The notes: generated by a model from the sequence alone, not told the origin. DNA of 64,000 nt from an uncultured bacterium (GCA_947073545.1 CAMTMP010000009.1:1-64000), one strand, 5' to 3'; numbered from the stretch's first letter, positions 25,297 through 35,425 are shown. Program-made: numbers and translations.

Positions 25297-27561
25297 ATGA
25301 AAAAGAGCAGAGCGGTTGTCAGTCTGATCGTCTATGTGCTGATTTTGGGACTGCTGGGTTATACGGCAGTCTTCGGCGTCGGTTCGGACAAGTCGGGCGC
25401 GGCGGAGAGCATTAAGTTGGGACTGGATCTGGCGGGCGGCGTCAGTATCACCTATCAGGTAGTGGGAGACGAGGATCCCAGCGCGGAGGATATGAGCGAT
25501 ACCATCTACAAATTGCAGCAGCGTGTGGAAGGTTATAGCACGGAGGCGCAGGTATATCAGGAGGGGACTGACCGGATCAATATTGAGATTCCCGGCGTTA
25601 CCGATGCCAATGCGATTTTAGAGGAGCTTGGTAAGCCAGGAAGCCTTTACTTTATCGCCCAGACGGACAGCGAGGGCAACAATAACTATGACATGGGCTA
25701 CGGAGTGGATGCGGCAGGAAATCTGGTTCCGCAGTACCAGTTGAACAAGACATTGGAGGAATTGCAGGCGGACGGCTCCATCGTGCTTACAGGTACGGAG
25801 GTGGACGGTGCGCAGGCGAGAGCCCAGCAGGATTCCATGGGTAATCTGGAAAACGTAGTTTCCCTTTCCTTTAACGAGGCGGGTAAGCAGGCATTTGCAG
25901 AGGCGACGACCAAGGCTTTTGAGAACGGTGAGACCATTGCGATCTACTACGACGGCGAGTTTGTGAGCGTGCCCAATGTACAGGCGGCTATCACGGACGG
26001 CAACGCGGTCATCACGGGGCAGAGCACGGCGGCGGAGGCGGAACAGCTTGCTTCCACCATCCGTATCGGCGGACTGAAGCTGGAACTTGAGGAGCTGCGA
26101 TCCAACGTGGTGGGCGCACAGCTTGGTTCGGCGGCGATCCAGACAAGCCTGACGGCGGCGGCAGTCGGTTTTGCGCTGGTGGTTATCTTCATGATTGCGG
26201 TTTATTATGTGGCGGGTTTTGCGGCGTCTCTGGCGCTGTGCCTGTATACGGAGCTGCTGGTCATTCTGATGTATGCCTTTGAGGTGACTTTAACCTTACC
26301 CGGTATTGCGGGTATTATCTTAACCGTCGGTATGGCGGTGGATGCGAATGTGATTATTTTCGCCCGTATCCGCGAGGAGCTGGCGGAAGGCAAGAGTGTG
26401 CAGAATGCGATTAAAATAGGTTTCCAGAAAGCGTTGTCCGCGATTCTGGATGGCAATATCACCACATTGATTGCGGGTCTGGTACTCTACTTTATGGGAA
26501 GCGGTACGATCAAGGGCTTCTCCATTACTTTGATGTTAGGTATCGTCCTTTCCATGTTTACGGCGCTTGTGGTGACCAAGTTCTTAGTAAATGCACTCTA
26601 TGCGCTGGGCATTCAGAGTGAGAAAGCCTACGGCGTGGCGAAGGAGAGAAAGACCATCAACTTCCTCTCAAAGAGATATGTGTTCTTCGGTATTTCCGCC
26701 GCAGCGATTCTGGCAGGATTCGTTGCTATGGGCATCAATAAGTCGAGTATCGGCATGACCATGAATTACAGTCTGGATTTCGTGGGCGGCACTTCCACAA
26801 CCATGACCCTTAACGAGGATATGAGCATCGAGGAGATCGACGCGCAGATCGTTCCCCATATCGAGAAGATTACCGGGGATAGCAATGTGATGAGCACAAA
26901 GGTGGCCGGCTCCAACGATATTATTATCAAGACTAGAACGTTGAACGTGCAGGAGAGAGAAGCCTTCAACGAGGTGATGGTAAACAACTTCGGCGTGGAC
27001 GAGAACAGCATCACAGCGGAAACCATCAGCGCGACAATCAGCTCCGAAATGCAGTCCGGCGCGATCAAGGCGATTCTGGTGTCCACGGTGCTGATGCTTC
27101 TGTATATCTGGTTCCGCTTTAAGGATATCCGTTTCGGTGCAAGCTCTGTGATCGCACTGCTGCATGACGTACTTGTGGTGCTTGCGTTCTACGCGATTGT
27201 GAGGGTGTCTGTGGGCAATACCTTTATCGCGTGTATGCTGACGATTGTCGGCTACTCCATCAACGCCACCATCGTTATTTTCGACCGTGTGCGTGAGAAT
27301 CTTCGTGGAATGAGGAGCAAGGAAGGGCTGGATGAGATGGTCAACAGAAGTATCACCCAGACGCTCACAAGAAGTATCTTTACTTCCCTGACCACCTTCT
27401 TCATGGTGGCTGCGCTGGAAGTGTTCGGCGTTTCTTCTATCCGTGAGTTCGCGCTGCCTCTGATGGCCGGTATTATATGCGGTACCTATTCTTCCATCTG
27501 TCTGACAGGTGCGCTCTGGTATGTGTTCCGCACGAAGCTGGTGAAGAAGGCGGCAAAGTAA
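25297..27561 (+). CDS. secDF: SecDF fusion, protein export membrane protein
   Basis: This 754-residue protein fuses SecD and SecF, as in many Clostridia and Bacillus. The SecD part shows 'LGLDLAGGVSITYQV' (D1-type motif) near residues 41-55, a large extracytoplasmic domain, and 'GMAVDANVIIFARI' (D4-type). The SecF part shows 'YSLDFVGGTSTTM' and 'YSINATIVIFDRV'. Twelve membrane helices are expected. SecDF uses the proton motive force to pull translocating proteins. ATG 25297 follows AAAGGAGAG; ATG 25276 is less likely. A terminator follows at 27601. Confidence 0.95.
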   Translation: MKKSRAVVSLIVYVLILGLLGYTAVFGVGSDKSGAAESIKLGLDLAGGVSITYQVVGDEDPSAEDMSDTIYKLQQRVEGYSTEAQVYQEGTDRINIEIPGVTDANAILEELGKPGSLYFIAQTDSEGNNNYDMGYGVDAAGNLVPQYQLNKTLEELQADGSIVLTGTEVDGAQARAQQDSMGNLENVVSLSFNEAGKQAFAEATTKAFENGETIAIYYDGEFVSVPNVQAAITDGNAVITGQSTAAEAEQLASTIRIGGLKLELEELRSNVVGAQLGSAAIQTSLTAAAVGFALVVIFMIAVYYVAGFAASLALCLYTELLVILMYAFEVTLTLPGIAGIILTVGMAVDANVIIFARIREELAEGKSVQNAIKIGFQKALSAILDGNITTLIAGLVLYFMGSGTIKGFSITLMLGIVLSMFTALVVTKFLVNALYALGIQSEKAYGVAKERKTINFLSKRYVFFGISAAAILAGFVAMGINKSSIGMTMNYSLDFVGGTSTTMTLNEDMSIEEIDAQIVPHIEKITGDSNVMSTKVAGSNDIIIKTRTLNVQEREAFNEVMVNNFGVDENSITAETISATISSEMQSGAIKAILVSTVLMLLYIWFRFKDIRFGASSVIALLHDVLVVLAFYAIVRVSVGNTFIACMLTIVGYSINATIVIFDRVRENLRGMRSKEGLDEMVNRSITQTLTRSIFTSLTTFFMVAALEVFGVSSIREFALPLMAGIICGTYSSICLTGALWYVFRTKLVKKAAK

Positions 27562-27600
27562 GAATAGGGTTCAGCACGCGCTCATAAAGTACTATAAATT

Positions 27601-27652
27601 ACCCTCTGAAAATGTTACAATAGGTTGTGACTTTTTCGGAGGGTGTTTTTTG
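27601..27652 (+). terminator. Terminator after secDF
   Basis: Arms accctctgaaaa (27601-27612) and ttttcggagggt (about 27633-27644) pair with one mismatch around a 20-nt loop and are followed by gtttttt. Confidence 0.7.
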
Positions 27653-27704
27653 CGCTAGAGGAAATGGCAGTAGATACAGAAAGGTTTGACAGTGGTGTTT
27701 TTAT

Positions 27705-29495
27705 ATGGCGAAATGGATGCTATCCGCCAAGAAAGCGGATTTTAACGATATAGCGGCGAAATTTCAGATTGATCCGGTGATTGCCAGAATCATACGAAAC
27801 AGGGACGTGGTGGGAGATGAGATGATCGAAAAATTCCTGCATGGCACGACGGCCGACTTATATGATCCGGCTCTGCTAAAGGACGCAGAGAAGGCGGCGG
27901 CTATTCTCTGTGAGAAAACGAAGGAGAAGAAAAAGATCCGGGTAATCGGAGATTATGATATCGACGGCGTCTGTGCTACGTATATTCTGACGGCATGTCT
28001 GGAGCGGTGCGGCGCGGAAGTGTCTGCGGTGATTCCCCACCGGATTCTGGACGGTTACGGGTTGAATGACCGGCTGATCGAGGAGGCGGGAGAGGAGGGC
28101 GTGGACACCATACTTACCTGTGACAATGGCATTGCGGCGCTTTCGCAGATTGCCTATGCGAAAGCGCTTGGCATGACGGTGATTGTGACGGATCACCACG
28201 AAGTGCCTTACGAGGTGCAGGCGGACGGAAGCCGCGTGGAGACGCTGCCCGCTGCCGACGCGGTGGTGGACCCGAAGCAGAGCGATTGTCCCTATCCCTA
28301 CAAGGGCATCTGCGGTGCGGTGACGGCATATAAACTGATGGAAATTTATTTGGGAGGCATGGCGGATGAGGGCGCCCTGTCCGCGGGGGAGAGAGAGACG
28401 CTCTTGCAGGAGATGCTGGCTTTCGCTGGTTTTGCCACAGTGGGAGATGTGATGGAGCTGACGGACGAGAACCGGATTCTGGTCAGGTATGGCCTGCGGC
28501 AGATTGAGCGGTCTGATAATCCCGGTCTTCGCGCGCTGCTCACGGTGAACGAATTGACACAGAAGCGGCTGACGGGGTATCATATCGGCTTTGTTCTGGG
28601 TCCCTGCCTGAATGCGACGGGACGGCTTGACACGGCGAAACGAGCGCTTACTATGTTCAGGACGAAGGAGGAGGCGCAGGCCGTGACCATAGCCGGGGAG
28701 CTGAAAGCGTTAAATGACAGCCGGAAGGAAATGACCCTTCTTGGGACGCAGCGGGCCATGGAACTGATAGAGAATACGGCGTTGAAAGAAGATAAGGTGC
28801 TGGTGGTATTCTTGCCGGATTGTCACGAGAGTCTGGCGGGGATCATTGCCGGGCGGATCAGAGAGCGGTACTATAAGCCGGTTTTTGTGTTGACATGCGG
28901 CGAAGAGGGTGTGAAGGGTTCCGGACGGTCCATAGAGTCCTATCATATGTACGATAGGATGAGCGAGTGCAAGGAGCTGTATACGAAGTACGGCGGGCAC
29001 AAGATGGCGGCAGGGGTGTCCATGCCCGAGGAGAATGTGGAGGCGTTCCGGACATATCTGAACGCGCACAGCGGCCTGACGGATGCGGATCTTGAGGAGG
29101 TCATACATATCGACGTGCCCATGCCCATGTCCTATGTGACGATTGATTTTGTCAGGCAGCTTTCCCTGTTAGAGCCTTTCGGCAACGGCAATCCCAAGCC
29201 GGTCTTCGCCCAGAAGGATGTGAGGGTATGCAGGGGACGGATTCTGGGGAAAAATAGAAATGTGGGAAAATACCGGGTGGCCGACGGGAGCGGGCGGGAG
29301 TATGACATGATGTATTTTGGGGATCTGGAGAAGTGGCACGCTTTTCTCACAGACCATTTCGGGCAGAAGGAGACAGACAGACTCTACGCCGGGGGCAGCA
29401 GCGCCATCGTCATCAGCGTTATCTACTATCCCGATATCAATGTGTACCGGGGAGTCGAGTCCCTGCAGATGGTGATGCAGGACTATAGTGCCTAA
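27705..29495 (+). CDS. recJ: Single-strand-specific 5'-3' exonuclease RecJ
   Basis: This 596-residue DHH-superfamily nuclease has motif I 'GDYDIDGVCAT' near residue 84, 'CDNGIAA', motif III 'TDHHEVP', and DHHA1 motif 'GSGRS'. RecJ degrades single-stranded DNA in recombination and repair. The ATG at 27705 has no strong ribosome site. A hairpin with T-rich arm follows the stop. Confidence 0.93.
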   Translation: MAKWMLSAKKADFNDIAAKFQIDPVIARIIRNRDVVGDEMIEKFLHGTTADLYDPALLKDAEKAAAILCEKTKEKKKIRVIGDYDIDGVCATYILTACLERCGAEVSAVIPHRILDGYGLNDRLIEEAGEEGVDTILTCDNGIAALSQIAYAKALGMTVIVTDHHEVPYEVQADGSRVETLPAADAVVDPKQSDCPYPYKGICGAVTAYKLMEIYLGGMADEGALSAGERETLLQEMLAFAGFATVGDVMELTDENRILVRYGLRQIERSDNPGLRALLTVNELTQKRLTGYHIGFVLGPCLNATGRLDTAKRALTMFRTKEEAQAVTIAGELKALNDSRKEMTLLGTQRAMELIENTALKEDKVLVVFLPDCHESLAGIIAGRIRERYYKPVFVLTCGEEGVKGSGRSIESYHMYDRMSECKELYTKYGGHKMAAGVSMPEENVEAFRTYLNAHSGLTDADLEEVIHIDVPMPMSYVTIDFVRQLSLLEPFGNGNPKPVFAQKDVRVCRGRILGKNRNVGKYRVADGSGREYDMMYFGDLEKWHAFLTDHFGQKETDRLYAGGSSAIVISVIYYPDINVYRGVESLQMVMQDYSA

Positions 29496-29501
29496 GCAAA
29501 A

Positions 29502-29538
29502 GAAAAACAAGCGACGGCGAAGCCGGCATTTGTTTTTC
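29502..29538 (+). terminator. recJ terminator
   Basis: Arms gaaaaacaa (29502-29510) and ttgtttttc (29530-29538) pair perfectly around an inner GGC-gaa-GCC stem. It lies 6 bp after the recJ stop. Confidence 0.65.
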
Positions 29539-29539
29539 A

Positions 29540-29595
29540 GAAGAATCGAAGATTCTTCACGGCACATAACGAGCAAATGTCCGATGAAATCGGAC
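29540..29595. repeat. Array of GAA-loop palindromes
   Basis: gaagaatc-gaa-gattcttc lies at 29540-29558 and gtccgat-gaa-atcggac at 29579-29595. A third GGC-gaa-GCC sits inside the recJ terminator just before. All three have the same GAA triloop. Confidence 0.75.
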
Positions 29596-29923
29596 GTGGA
29601 GTGCTGAAAGCGCGGATTTGCGAGTCTCATGCCTGAGTAAGAGAAAAACAGGCGGCAGGACACGAAAAAGCCCGGACATGCCGGGCTCTCTCGCAGTTTT
29701 CTTATGAGGGGGAGATAGTGAATTCATCAACTATCTTGATATTTATCATAATGTGTAATTGTGTCTAAAATGTGTTTAGAGTATGAAGTAAAAATAAAAA
29801 AAGATTAAGAAACCTTAAAGCAGCGTGAAGGAAAACACTAAGCTTGAAAGAACCTCACTAAGTGTTTTCAGGCTTCACACGAGAGAATGCCAAAGAACGG
29901 CATTCTCTGCAGGAAGACAAAAA

Positions 29924-29952
29924 TTGCAAAAAAGCGTTTTTCGTGCTATCTT
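29924..29952 (+). promoter_or_regulatory. Promoter of the murE operon
   Basis: TTGCAA (29924-29929), a 17-bp spacer and TATCTT (29947-29952) lie 53 bp before the murE start codon. Confidence 0.6.
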
Positions 29953-30005
29953 ACTATATAAATAAATATAAGAATATATGAGGAAAAGATTTTAAGAGGT
30001 GAAAT

Positions 30006-31475
30006 ATGGCAGCTTTGGGAGAATTGTTGCAGGGGATATCCTATACGTGCGTTAGCGGCACGGCAGAACGGGAGATAACGGATGTTATATATGATTCCAG
30101 AAAGGTTATGGAGGGCTGTCTGTTCGTCTGCATACCGGGGGCGAAGGCGGACGGCCATCAGTTTGCGGCGGATGCGGTGCGCGCCGGGGCGAAAGCGCTG
30201 CTTACGGAGCGTGAAGTGGCGCTGTCTGAAGATGCGGATGTGACGGTGATCCGTGTGGCGGACGTTCGTTATGCCATGGCTTTTGTGTCGGCGGCTTATT
30301 TCGGGCATCCGGCAGAGCAGATGAAAATCATAGGCATTACGGGTACAAAAGGCAAAACAACGACCACATATCTGGTGAAGTCTATTCTGGAGCAGGCGGG
30401 CAGGAAGGTGGGGCTGATCGGCACCATCGAAATCATTATCGGTGATACCCATATTCATGCGGAAAATACAACGCCCCAGTCTTATCTGGTGCAGAAATAT
30501 TTCCGGATGATGGCGGATGCCGGGTGCGATACGGTGGTGATGGAGGTTTCCTCGCAGGGACTGATGCTGCACAGAACGCAGGGCTTTGTTTTTGATTTCG
30601 GCATTTTCACGAATCTGGAGCCGGATCATATCGGAGAAAACGAGCATAAGGATTTTGACGACTATCTGCACTGTAAGAGTCTGCTGTTCAGACAATGCAG
30701 GGTGGGAATTGTGAACCGGGACGATTCCCACTGGGAGGCGGTCACGAAAGACTGCACCTGTCAGCTTGAGACTTACGGGATCGATACGGAGGCGGATCTT
30801 CGGGCGACAGATATTACTTTCTTAATCGAAAGGGGCAGTCTGGGAATGGCTTTCACCACAAAAGGGCTTACGGAACTTTCGGTGAAGACGGCGTCTCCCG
30901 GAAAATTCAGTGTTTACAATGCGCTTACGGCCATTGCCATCTGCAGGCATTTCGGCGTGGACGGGGAGGAGATACGAAGCGCCCTTGCGGCTGCGAAGGT
31001 GAAGGGACGCACGGAGATGGTGCGGGTATCCGACGAGTTTACTCTGATGATTGACTATGCTCACAACGCCATGGCGCTTAAGAGTCTGCTGGAAACGCTC
31101 AGGGCTTACAAGCCCCATCGTCTGGTCTGTCTTTTCGGCTGCGGCGGCAACCGGGCGAAATCCAGACGCTACGAGATGGGGGAGGTGAGCGGCCGCCTGG
31201 CGGATCTGACCATCATCACCTCCGACAATCCGCGGACGGAGGAACCCCAGGCGATCATCGACGATATTAAGACCGGAATCGCGAAAACAGACGGCAGGTA
31301 TGTGGAGATCTGCGACAGAAAAGAGGCCATTGCCTACGCCATCGATCATGGCGAGCCGGGGGATATTATTGTGCTGGCGGGCAAAGGACATGAGGACTAT
31401 CAGGAGATAAACGGCGTGAAGTACCCGATGGATGAGAGAGTGCTGATACGGGAAATTCTAGAGGAGAGAGCATGA
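30006..31475 (+). CDS. murE: UDP-MurNAc-tripeptide synthetase MurE (meso-DAP type)
   Basis: This 489-residue Mur ligase adds the third residue of the peptidoglycan stem peptide. The ATP-binding loop is 'GITGTKGKTTTT' near residues 111-122. The motif 'TSDNPRTEEP' carries the DNPR sequence typical of enzymes that add meso-diaminopimelate rather than lysine. AAGAGGTG precedes the ATG. It is the first gene of a long operon; its stop overlaps priA by 4 bp. Confidence 0.93.
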   Translation: MAALGELLQGISYTCVSGTAEREITDVIYDSRKVMEGCLFVCIPGAKADGHQFAADAVRAGAKALLTEREVALSEDADVTVIRVADVRYAMAFVSAAYFGHPAEQMKIIGITGTKGKTTTTYLVKSILEQAGRKVGLIGTIEIIIGDTHIHAENTTPQSYLVQKYFRMMADAGCDTVVMEVSSQGLMLHRTQGFVFDFGIFTNLEPDHIGENEHKDFDDYLHCKSLLFRQCRVGIVNRDDSHWEAVTKDCTCQLETYGIDTEADLRATDITFLIERGSLGMAFTTKGLTELSVKTASPGKFSVYNALTAIAICRHFGVDGEEIRSALAAAKVKGRTEMVRVSDEFTLMIDYAHNAMALKSLLETLRAYKPHRLVCLFGCGGNRAKSRRYEMGEVSGRLADLTIITSDNPRTEEPQAIIDDIKTGIAKTDGRYVEICDRKEAIAYAIDHGEPGDIIVLAGKGHEDYQEINGVKYPMDERVLIREILEERA

Positions 31476-33709
31476 CGGAGCGGTATGCGGATGTGATTAT
31501 AGATATCGCCCATGAGAAGGTGGATCGGGTTTTCCAATACCGGATTCCGGATGAACTGTCGGATGCGGTAAGGCCCGGCGTGCAGGTGCGCGTGCCTTTC
31601 GGCAATGGAAACCGTGAGAGGACGGGATATGTGGTGGACCTTTCGGAGGAGACGGACTACCCGCCGGAGAAGATCAAGGCGGTCAGCGCGGTGGATGAGA
31701 AGGGTATGTCCGTGGAGGGCAGGCAGATCCTGATCGCCTACTGGTTAAAGAGTAATTACGGTTCCACCACCATAGCGGCCTTAAAGACCGTGCTTCCCGT
31801 GAAGCAGAAGCAGAAAACGCTGGAGAAAAAGAAGGTGGTGCGGCTTCTGCCGGAGGAGGAGACGGAGAGGGCTGCCTGCGAGTGCGAGAGAAAGTACCAG
31901 CGGGCGAAAGCCAGAGTGCTGGCGGCCCTGCAGACGGAGGAAGAGCTGCCTTACGAGTTGATCAGGCAGAAGCTCCATGTGGCGGCCTCCACCTTACAGG
32001 CATTGGAGAAGCAGGGATATATCCGGATAGAGAAAGAGGCTTTTTACCGGAATCCTGTCAAGGCCGGGGATCGCAGCGAGACGCGCCCCGCGCTGAATCA
32101 GGCACAGCGGCATATCATAGAGGAAGTGCTTGCGGATTACCGGACGGGACGCCCGGGCGTGCATCTGGTGCACGGCGTTACGGGCAGCGGCAAGACGGAG
32201 GTTTACCTTGGCATCATCGAGGAGATGATCGCTATGGGAAAACAGGCCATTATGCTGATTCCGGAGATTGCACTGACTTACCAGACGCTTCTGCGGTTTT
32301 ACAAGAGATTCGGAGACCGGGTTTCGGTGATCAATTCCTCGCTGTCCGCGGGAGAAAAGTATGACCAGATCGAGCGTGCGAAGGCGGGGGAGATAGACGT
32401 GATGATCGGGCCACGCTCGGCGTTGTTTACGCCCTTTGCCAATCTGGGCGTCATTGTGGTGGATGAGGAGCATGAGAAAAGTTATAAAAGTGAGACCTCG
32501 CCCAGATATCATGCCAGAGAGACGGCGGTGGAGATCGCGTCCCTGTGCGGCGCAAGCGTGGTGCTTGGCTCGGCTACGCCGTCCATGGAGGCCTACTACC
32601 GCGCTGTCAGAGGAGAATATAAGTTATATGAGATGAGAGAGAGGCCGGGAAACAGTGTGCTTCCGGCGGTGTATACAATAGATTTGAGAGAAGAGCTGAA
32701 ACAGGGAAATCGTTCCATATTCAGCCGGAAATTGAAAGAGCTGATGCAGGATCGGCTTTCCAAGGGGGAGCAGACGATTTTGTTTTTGAACAGGAGAGGC
32801 TACGCGGGATTTATCTCCTGCCGTTCCTGCGGGCACGTGATGAAATGTCCCCACTGTGACGTGTCGCTGTCGGAGCACAGAAACGGAATGCTAACCTGTC
32901 ATTACTGCGGGTATCAGGAGCGGAAACCGGCAAAGTGCCCTTCCTGTGGATCTCCCTATCTGATGGGCTTCAAGGCGGGGACAGAGCAGGTGGAGGAGGC
33001 GATTCACAGGGAATTTCCAGGGGCCAGGGTGCTGCGCATGGATGCGGACACGACCCGTAGAAAGGACAGCTATGAGCAGATCTTGGCCGCTTTTGCGGAC
33101 GGGGAGGCGAATGTGCTTGTGGGAACCCAGATGATTGTGAAGGGACATGATTTTCCCGGTGTGACGCTGGTGGGCGTGCTGGCGGCGGATCTTTCCTTAA
33201 ACCGGAATGACTATCGGGCGGGGGAGCGCACTTTTCAGCTTTTGACACAGGCGGCGGGCCGCGCGGGCCGGGGGGAGCGGCCGGGCGAGGTGGTGATCCA
33301 GACGTACCAGCCGGAACATTACAGTGTGGTTCATGCGGCGAGACAGGATTATCCGGGTTTTTATGCGGAGGAGATCGCTTACAGGGGTCTTGTGGGCTAC
33401 CCTCCCGTGGAACATATGCTGGCGGTTCTCATCGTCTCCCGTGTGCAGGCGGAGGGAGAGTCGCTTGGAAAAGAAATGACCGATTTAGTCAAAAACGAGA
33501 TGGCCGATGTGGCAGGTCTTCGGGTAATCGGACCGACGGAGGCGGTGATCGGGAAAATATCTGATCTTTACCGTCATACTTTTTATATCAGGCACGGAGC
33601 CTATCAGACATTGGTGGAGGCCAAGGACAGGCTGGAGTGTTTTTGCAGGGAGAGGAAGCTTAAAGGACAGACGGTACAGTTTGACTTTGATCCGATGAAT
33701 ACATTTTAG
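31472..33709 (+). CDS. priA: Primosomal helicase PriA
   Basis: This 745-residue superfamily 2 helicase restarts stalled replication forks. Walker A is 'GVTGSGKTE', the DEAH-box variant is 'VVDEEHEKSYK', and the zinc-binding cluster spans four CxxC pairs: 'CRSCGHVMKCPHC' and 'CHYCG...CPSC'. The ATG overlaps murE by 4 bp. Its length and order are normal for the family. Confidence 0.95.
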   Translation: MTERYADVIIDIAHEKVDRVFQYRIPDELSDAVRPGVQVRVPFGNGNRERTGYVVDLSEETDYPPEKIKAVSAVDEKGMSVEGRQILIAYWLKSNYGSTTIAALKTVLPVKQKQKTLEKKKVVRLLPEEETERAACECERKYQRAKARVLAALQTEEELPYELIRQKLHVAASTLQALEKQGYIRIEKEAFYRNPVKAGDRSETRPALNQAQRHIIEEVLADYRTGRPGVHLVHGVTGSGKTEVYLGIIEEMIAMGKQAIMLIPEIALTYQTLLRFYKRFGDRVSVINSSLSAGEKYDQIERAKAGEIDVMIGPRSALFTPFANLGVIVVDEEHEKSYKSETSPRYHARETAVEIASLCGASVVLGSATPSMEAYYRAVRGEYKLYEMRERPGNSVLPAVYTIDLREELKQGNRSIFSRKLKELMQDRLSKGEQTILFLNRRGYAGFISCRSCGHVMKCPHCDVSLSEHRNGMLTCHYCGYQERKPAKCPSCGSPYLMGFKAGTEQVEEAIHREFPGARVLRMDADTTRRKDSYEQILAAFADGEANVLVGTQMIVKGHDFPGVTLVGVLAADLSLNRNDYRAGERTFQLLTQAAGRAGRGERPGEVVIQTYQPEHYSVVHAARQDYPGFYAEEIAYRGLVGYPPVEHMLAVLIVSRVQAEGESLGKEMTDLVKNEMADVAGLRVIGPTEAVIGKISDLYRHTFYIRHGAYQTLVEAKDRLECFCRERKLKGQTVQFDFDPMNTF

Positions 33710-33747
33710 AGGGATAGAAAACAGGAAAGACAGGAGGAAGAAGCAGT

Positions 33748-34230
33748 ATGGCAACCAGAAAAGTCAGGGAGATGGGAGATCCGGTTTTGAATAAGCAGTG
33801 TAAGGAGGTGACGGAGGTTACCCCCAGATTGCAGGAGCTGATCGACGATATGTTTGAGACGCTGTACGAGGAGAACGGCGTGGGACTGGCGGCGCCTCAG
33901 GTAGGCATCTTAAAGCGTGTCGTGGTGATCGACACCACGGGGGAGGATCCGCTTCTGCTGATCAATCCGAAAATACTGGAGACCAGCGGGGAACAGGACG
34001 GATACGAGGGATGCTTAAGCGTCCCTGGCAAGAGCGGCAAGGTGACCAGACCCAATTATGTGAAAGCGCTTGCCTATGACGAGAATATGGAGCCTTTCGA
34101 GATCGAGGGGACGGAGCTGCTTGCCAGAGCCATCTGCCACGAGGTAGATCATCTGAACGGGTGCCTGTATGTGGAAAAGGTGCACGGGCCGCTTGTCAAT
34201 ACAGAGGATCTGCGGGACGACGAGGAATGA
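33748..34230 (+). CDS. def: Peptide deformylase
   Basis: This 160-residue metalloenzyme removes the N-formyl group from new proteins. All three motifs are present: 'GVGLAAPQVG', 'EGCLSVP' and 'HEVDH' (the HExxH metal site). AGGAGGAAG lies upstream of ATG 33748. It sits directly before fmt, the usual def-fmt pairing. Confidence 0.95.
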   Translation: MATRKVREMGDPVLNKQCKEVTEVTPRLQELIDDMFETLYEENGVGLAAPQVGILKRVVVIDTTGEDPLLLINPKILETSGEQDGYEGCLSVPGKSGKVTRPNYVKALAYDENMEPFEIEGTELLARAICHEVDHLNGCLYVEKVHGPLVNTEDLRDDEE

Positions 34231-34299
34231 TACCGACGACAGATGCGGACGGGAAACAGCGGATATATCGCGGGGCCCGGAAAGGAGAGCGTTAGACAG

Positions 34300-35349
34300 A
34301 TGAAAGTGGTGTTTATGGGAACGCCTGATTTTGCGGTGGGCGCGTTGGAAACAATCATAGAGGCCGGACATCAGGTGACGGCGGTGGTGACTCAGCCGGA
34401 TAAGCCGAAGGGCAGGGGGAAGGAAGTGCAGATGACGCCGGTAAAGACGTGCGCGCTAGAGCACGGCATTCCGGTTTTTCAGCCGGTAAAAGTCCGGGAG
34501 CCGGAGGCGGTGGAGACGCTTCGCGGTTATGAGGCGGATATTTTTGTGGTGGCGGCCTTCGGGCAGATTCTTCCGGAGGGGATACTTGCCATGCCAAAGT
34601 ATGGCTGCGTGAATATCCATGCCTCGCTTCTGCCAAAGTACCGTGGGGCAGGGCCGATCCAGTGGGCCATCATCAACGGCGAAAAAATAACGGGCGTTAC
34701 TATTATGCAGATGGATAAAGGGCTGGACACCGGGGATATGCTATTGCAGGCGGAGGTGGAGATTGCCGCAGGCGAGACGGCGGACACCCTGCACGACAAG
34801 CTGGCGGCAGCGGGTGCGCGGCTGATCGTGGAGGCGCTGGCGAAGATAGAGGCAGGCAATGTGACGCCCGTTAAGCAAAACGATGAGGCGTCCTGTTATG
34901 CGAAGATGCTGAATAAATCCATGGGGAAGATTGACTGGAACATGGAGGCGGAGAAGCTGGACTGTCTGATACGGGGGCTGATTTCATGGCCGGGCGCCTT
35001 CACCGTCTTTCGGGGAAAAACCTTGAAAATCTGGCAGGAGGAAGCGGTTTCGGAGCAGATGTTTGCCGGGGAGAATCCTGTCTGCAGCGCACAGCATGAA
35101 CAAAAACCGACGGGAAAAAGGGGCGTGACGGCGTGTGAAACAGATGCTTCGAACGCAGATACGCCGTCCGGCACGGTGGTTCGTGTGGATAAGGATGCAT
35201 TCTATGTACAGACGGGAAAGGGCGTGCTTAAGATACTGGAGGTGCAGCCGGAGGGCAAAAAGCGCATGGCTGTCAGGGACTTTCTGCTGGGATATCCGGT
35301 GAAGGCAGGCGACATGTTTGAGAAGAATGTCCGGCAGTCTGCGCCATAG
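34300..35349 (+). CDS. fmt: Methionyl-tRNA formyltransferase
   Basis: This 349-residue enzyme formylates the initiator Met-tRNA. It begins MKVVFMGTPDFAVGALE and has 'HASLLPKYRGAGPIQWAI' near residue 106 (formyl-folate site, with Asn just before). ATG 34300 follows AAAGGAGAG at 34281-34289. The usual length is about 312 aa. Here a polar insert of about 30 residues (around 265-295, rich in Thr, Ala, Glu and two Cys) interrupts the C-terminal OB domain. Confidence 0.94.
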   Translation: MKVVFMGTPDFAVGALETIIEAGHQVTAVVTQPDKPKGRGKEVQMTPVKTCALEHGIPVFQPVKVREPEAVETLRGYEADIFVVAAFGQILPEGILAMPKYGCVNIHASLLPKYRGAGPIQWAIINGEKITGVTIMQMDKGLDTGDMLLQAEVEIAAGETADTLHDKLAAAGARLIVEALAKIEAGNVTPVKQNDEASCYAKMLNKSMGKIDWNMEAEKLDCLIRGLISWPGAFTVFRGKTLKIWQEEAVSEQMFAGENPVCSAQHEQKPTGKRGVTACETDASNADTPSGTVVRVDKDAFYVQTGKGVLKILEVQPEGKKRMAVRDFLLGYPVKAGDMFEKNVRQSAP

Positions 35350-35425
35350 GATGTTTTGCTGATTGGTTCGAAGTTTCAAATAGGAGAAGGCAGGAATGAA
35401 TTCTCCTCAGACTGGAGGAATGAAT

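Larger units (their letters stand above)
29496..30005 (+). other. 510-bp non-coding spacer with several hairpins
   Basis: No gene is supported here. It holds the recJ terminator, an array of GAA-loop palindromes (29540-29595), a GC stem agcccgg/ccgggct at 29669-29687 preceded by AAAAA (a possible terminator for minus-strand transcription), a long imperfect hairpin with arms gaaaacact and agtgttttc (about 29831-29870), the stem agagaatgcc/ggcattctct at 29882-29908, and the murE promoter. The last stem resembles one at 41869-41895. Confidence 0.8.

Noticed and set aside
29669-29687. GC hairpin as the recJ terminator
   Set aside because: It has no T-run on the plus strand; the stem right after recJ fits better.
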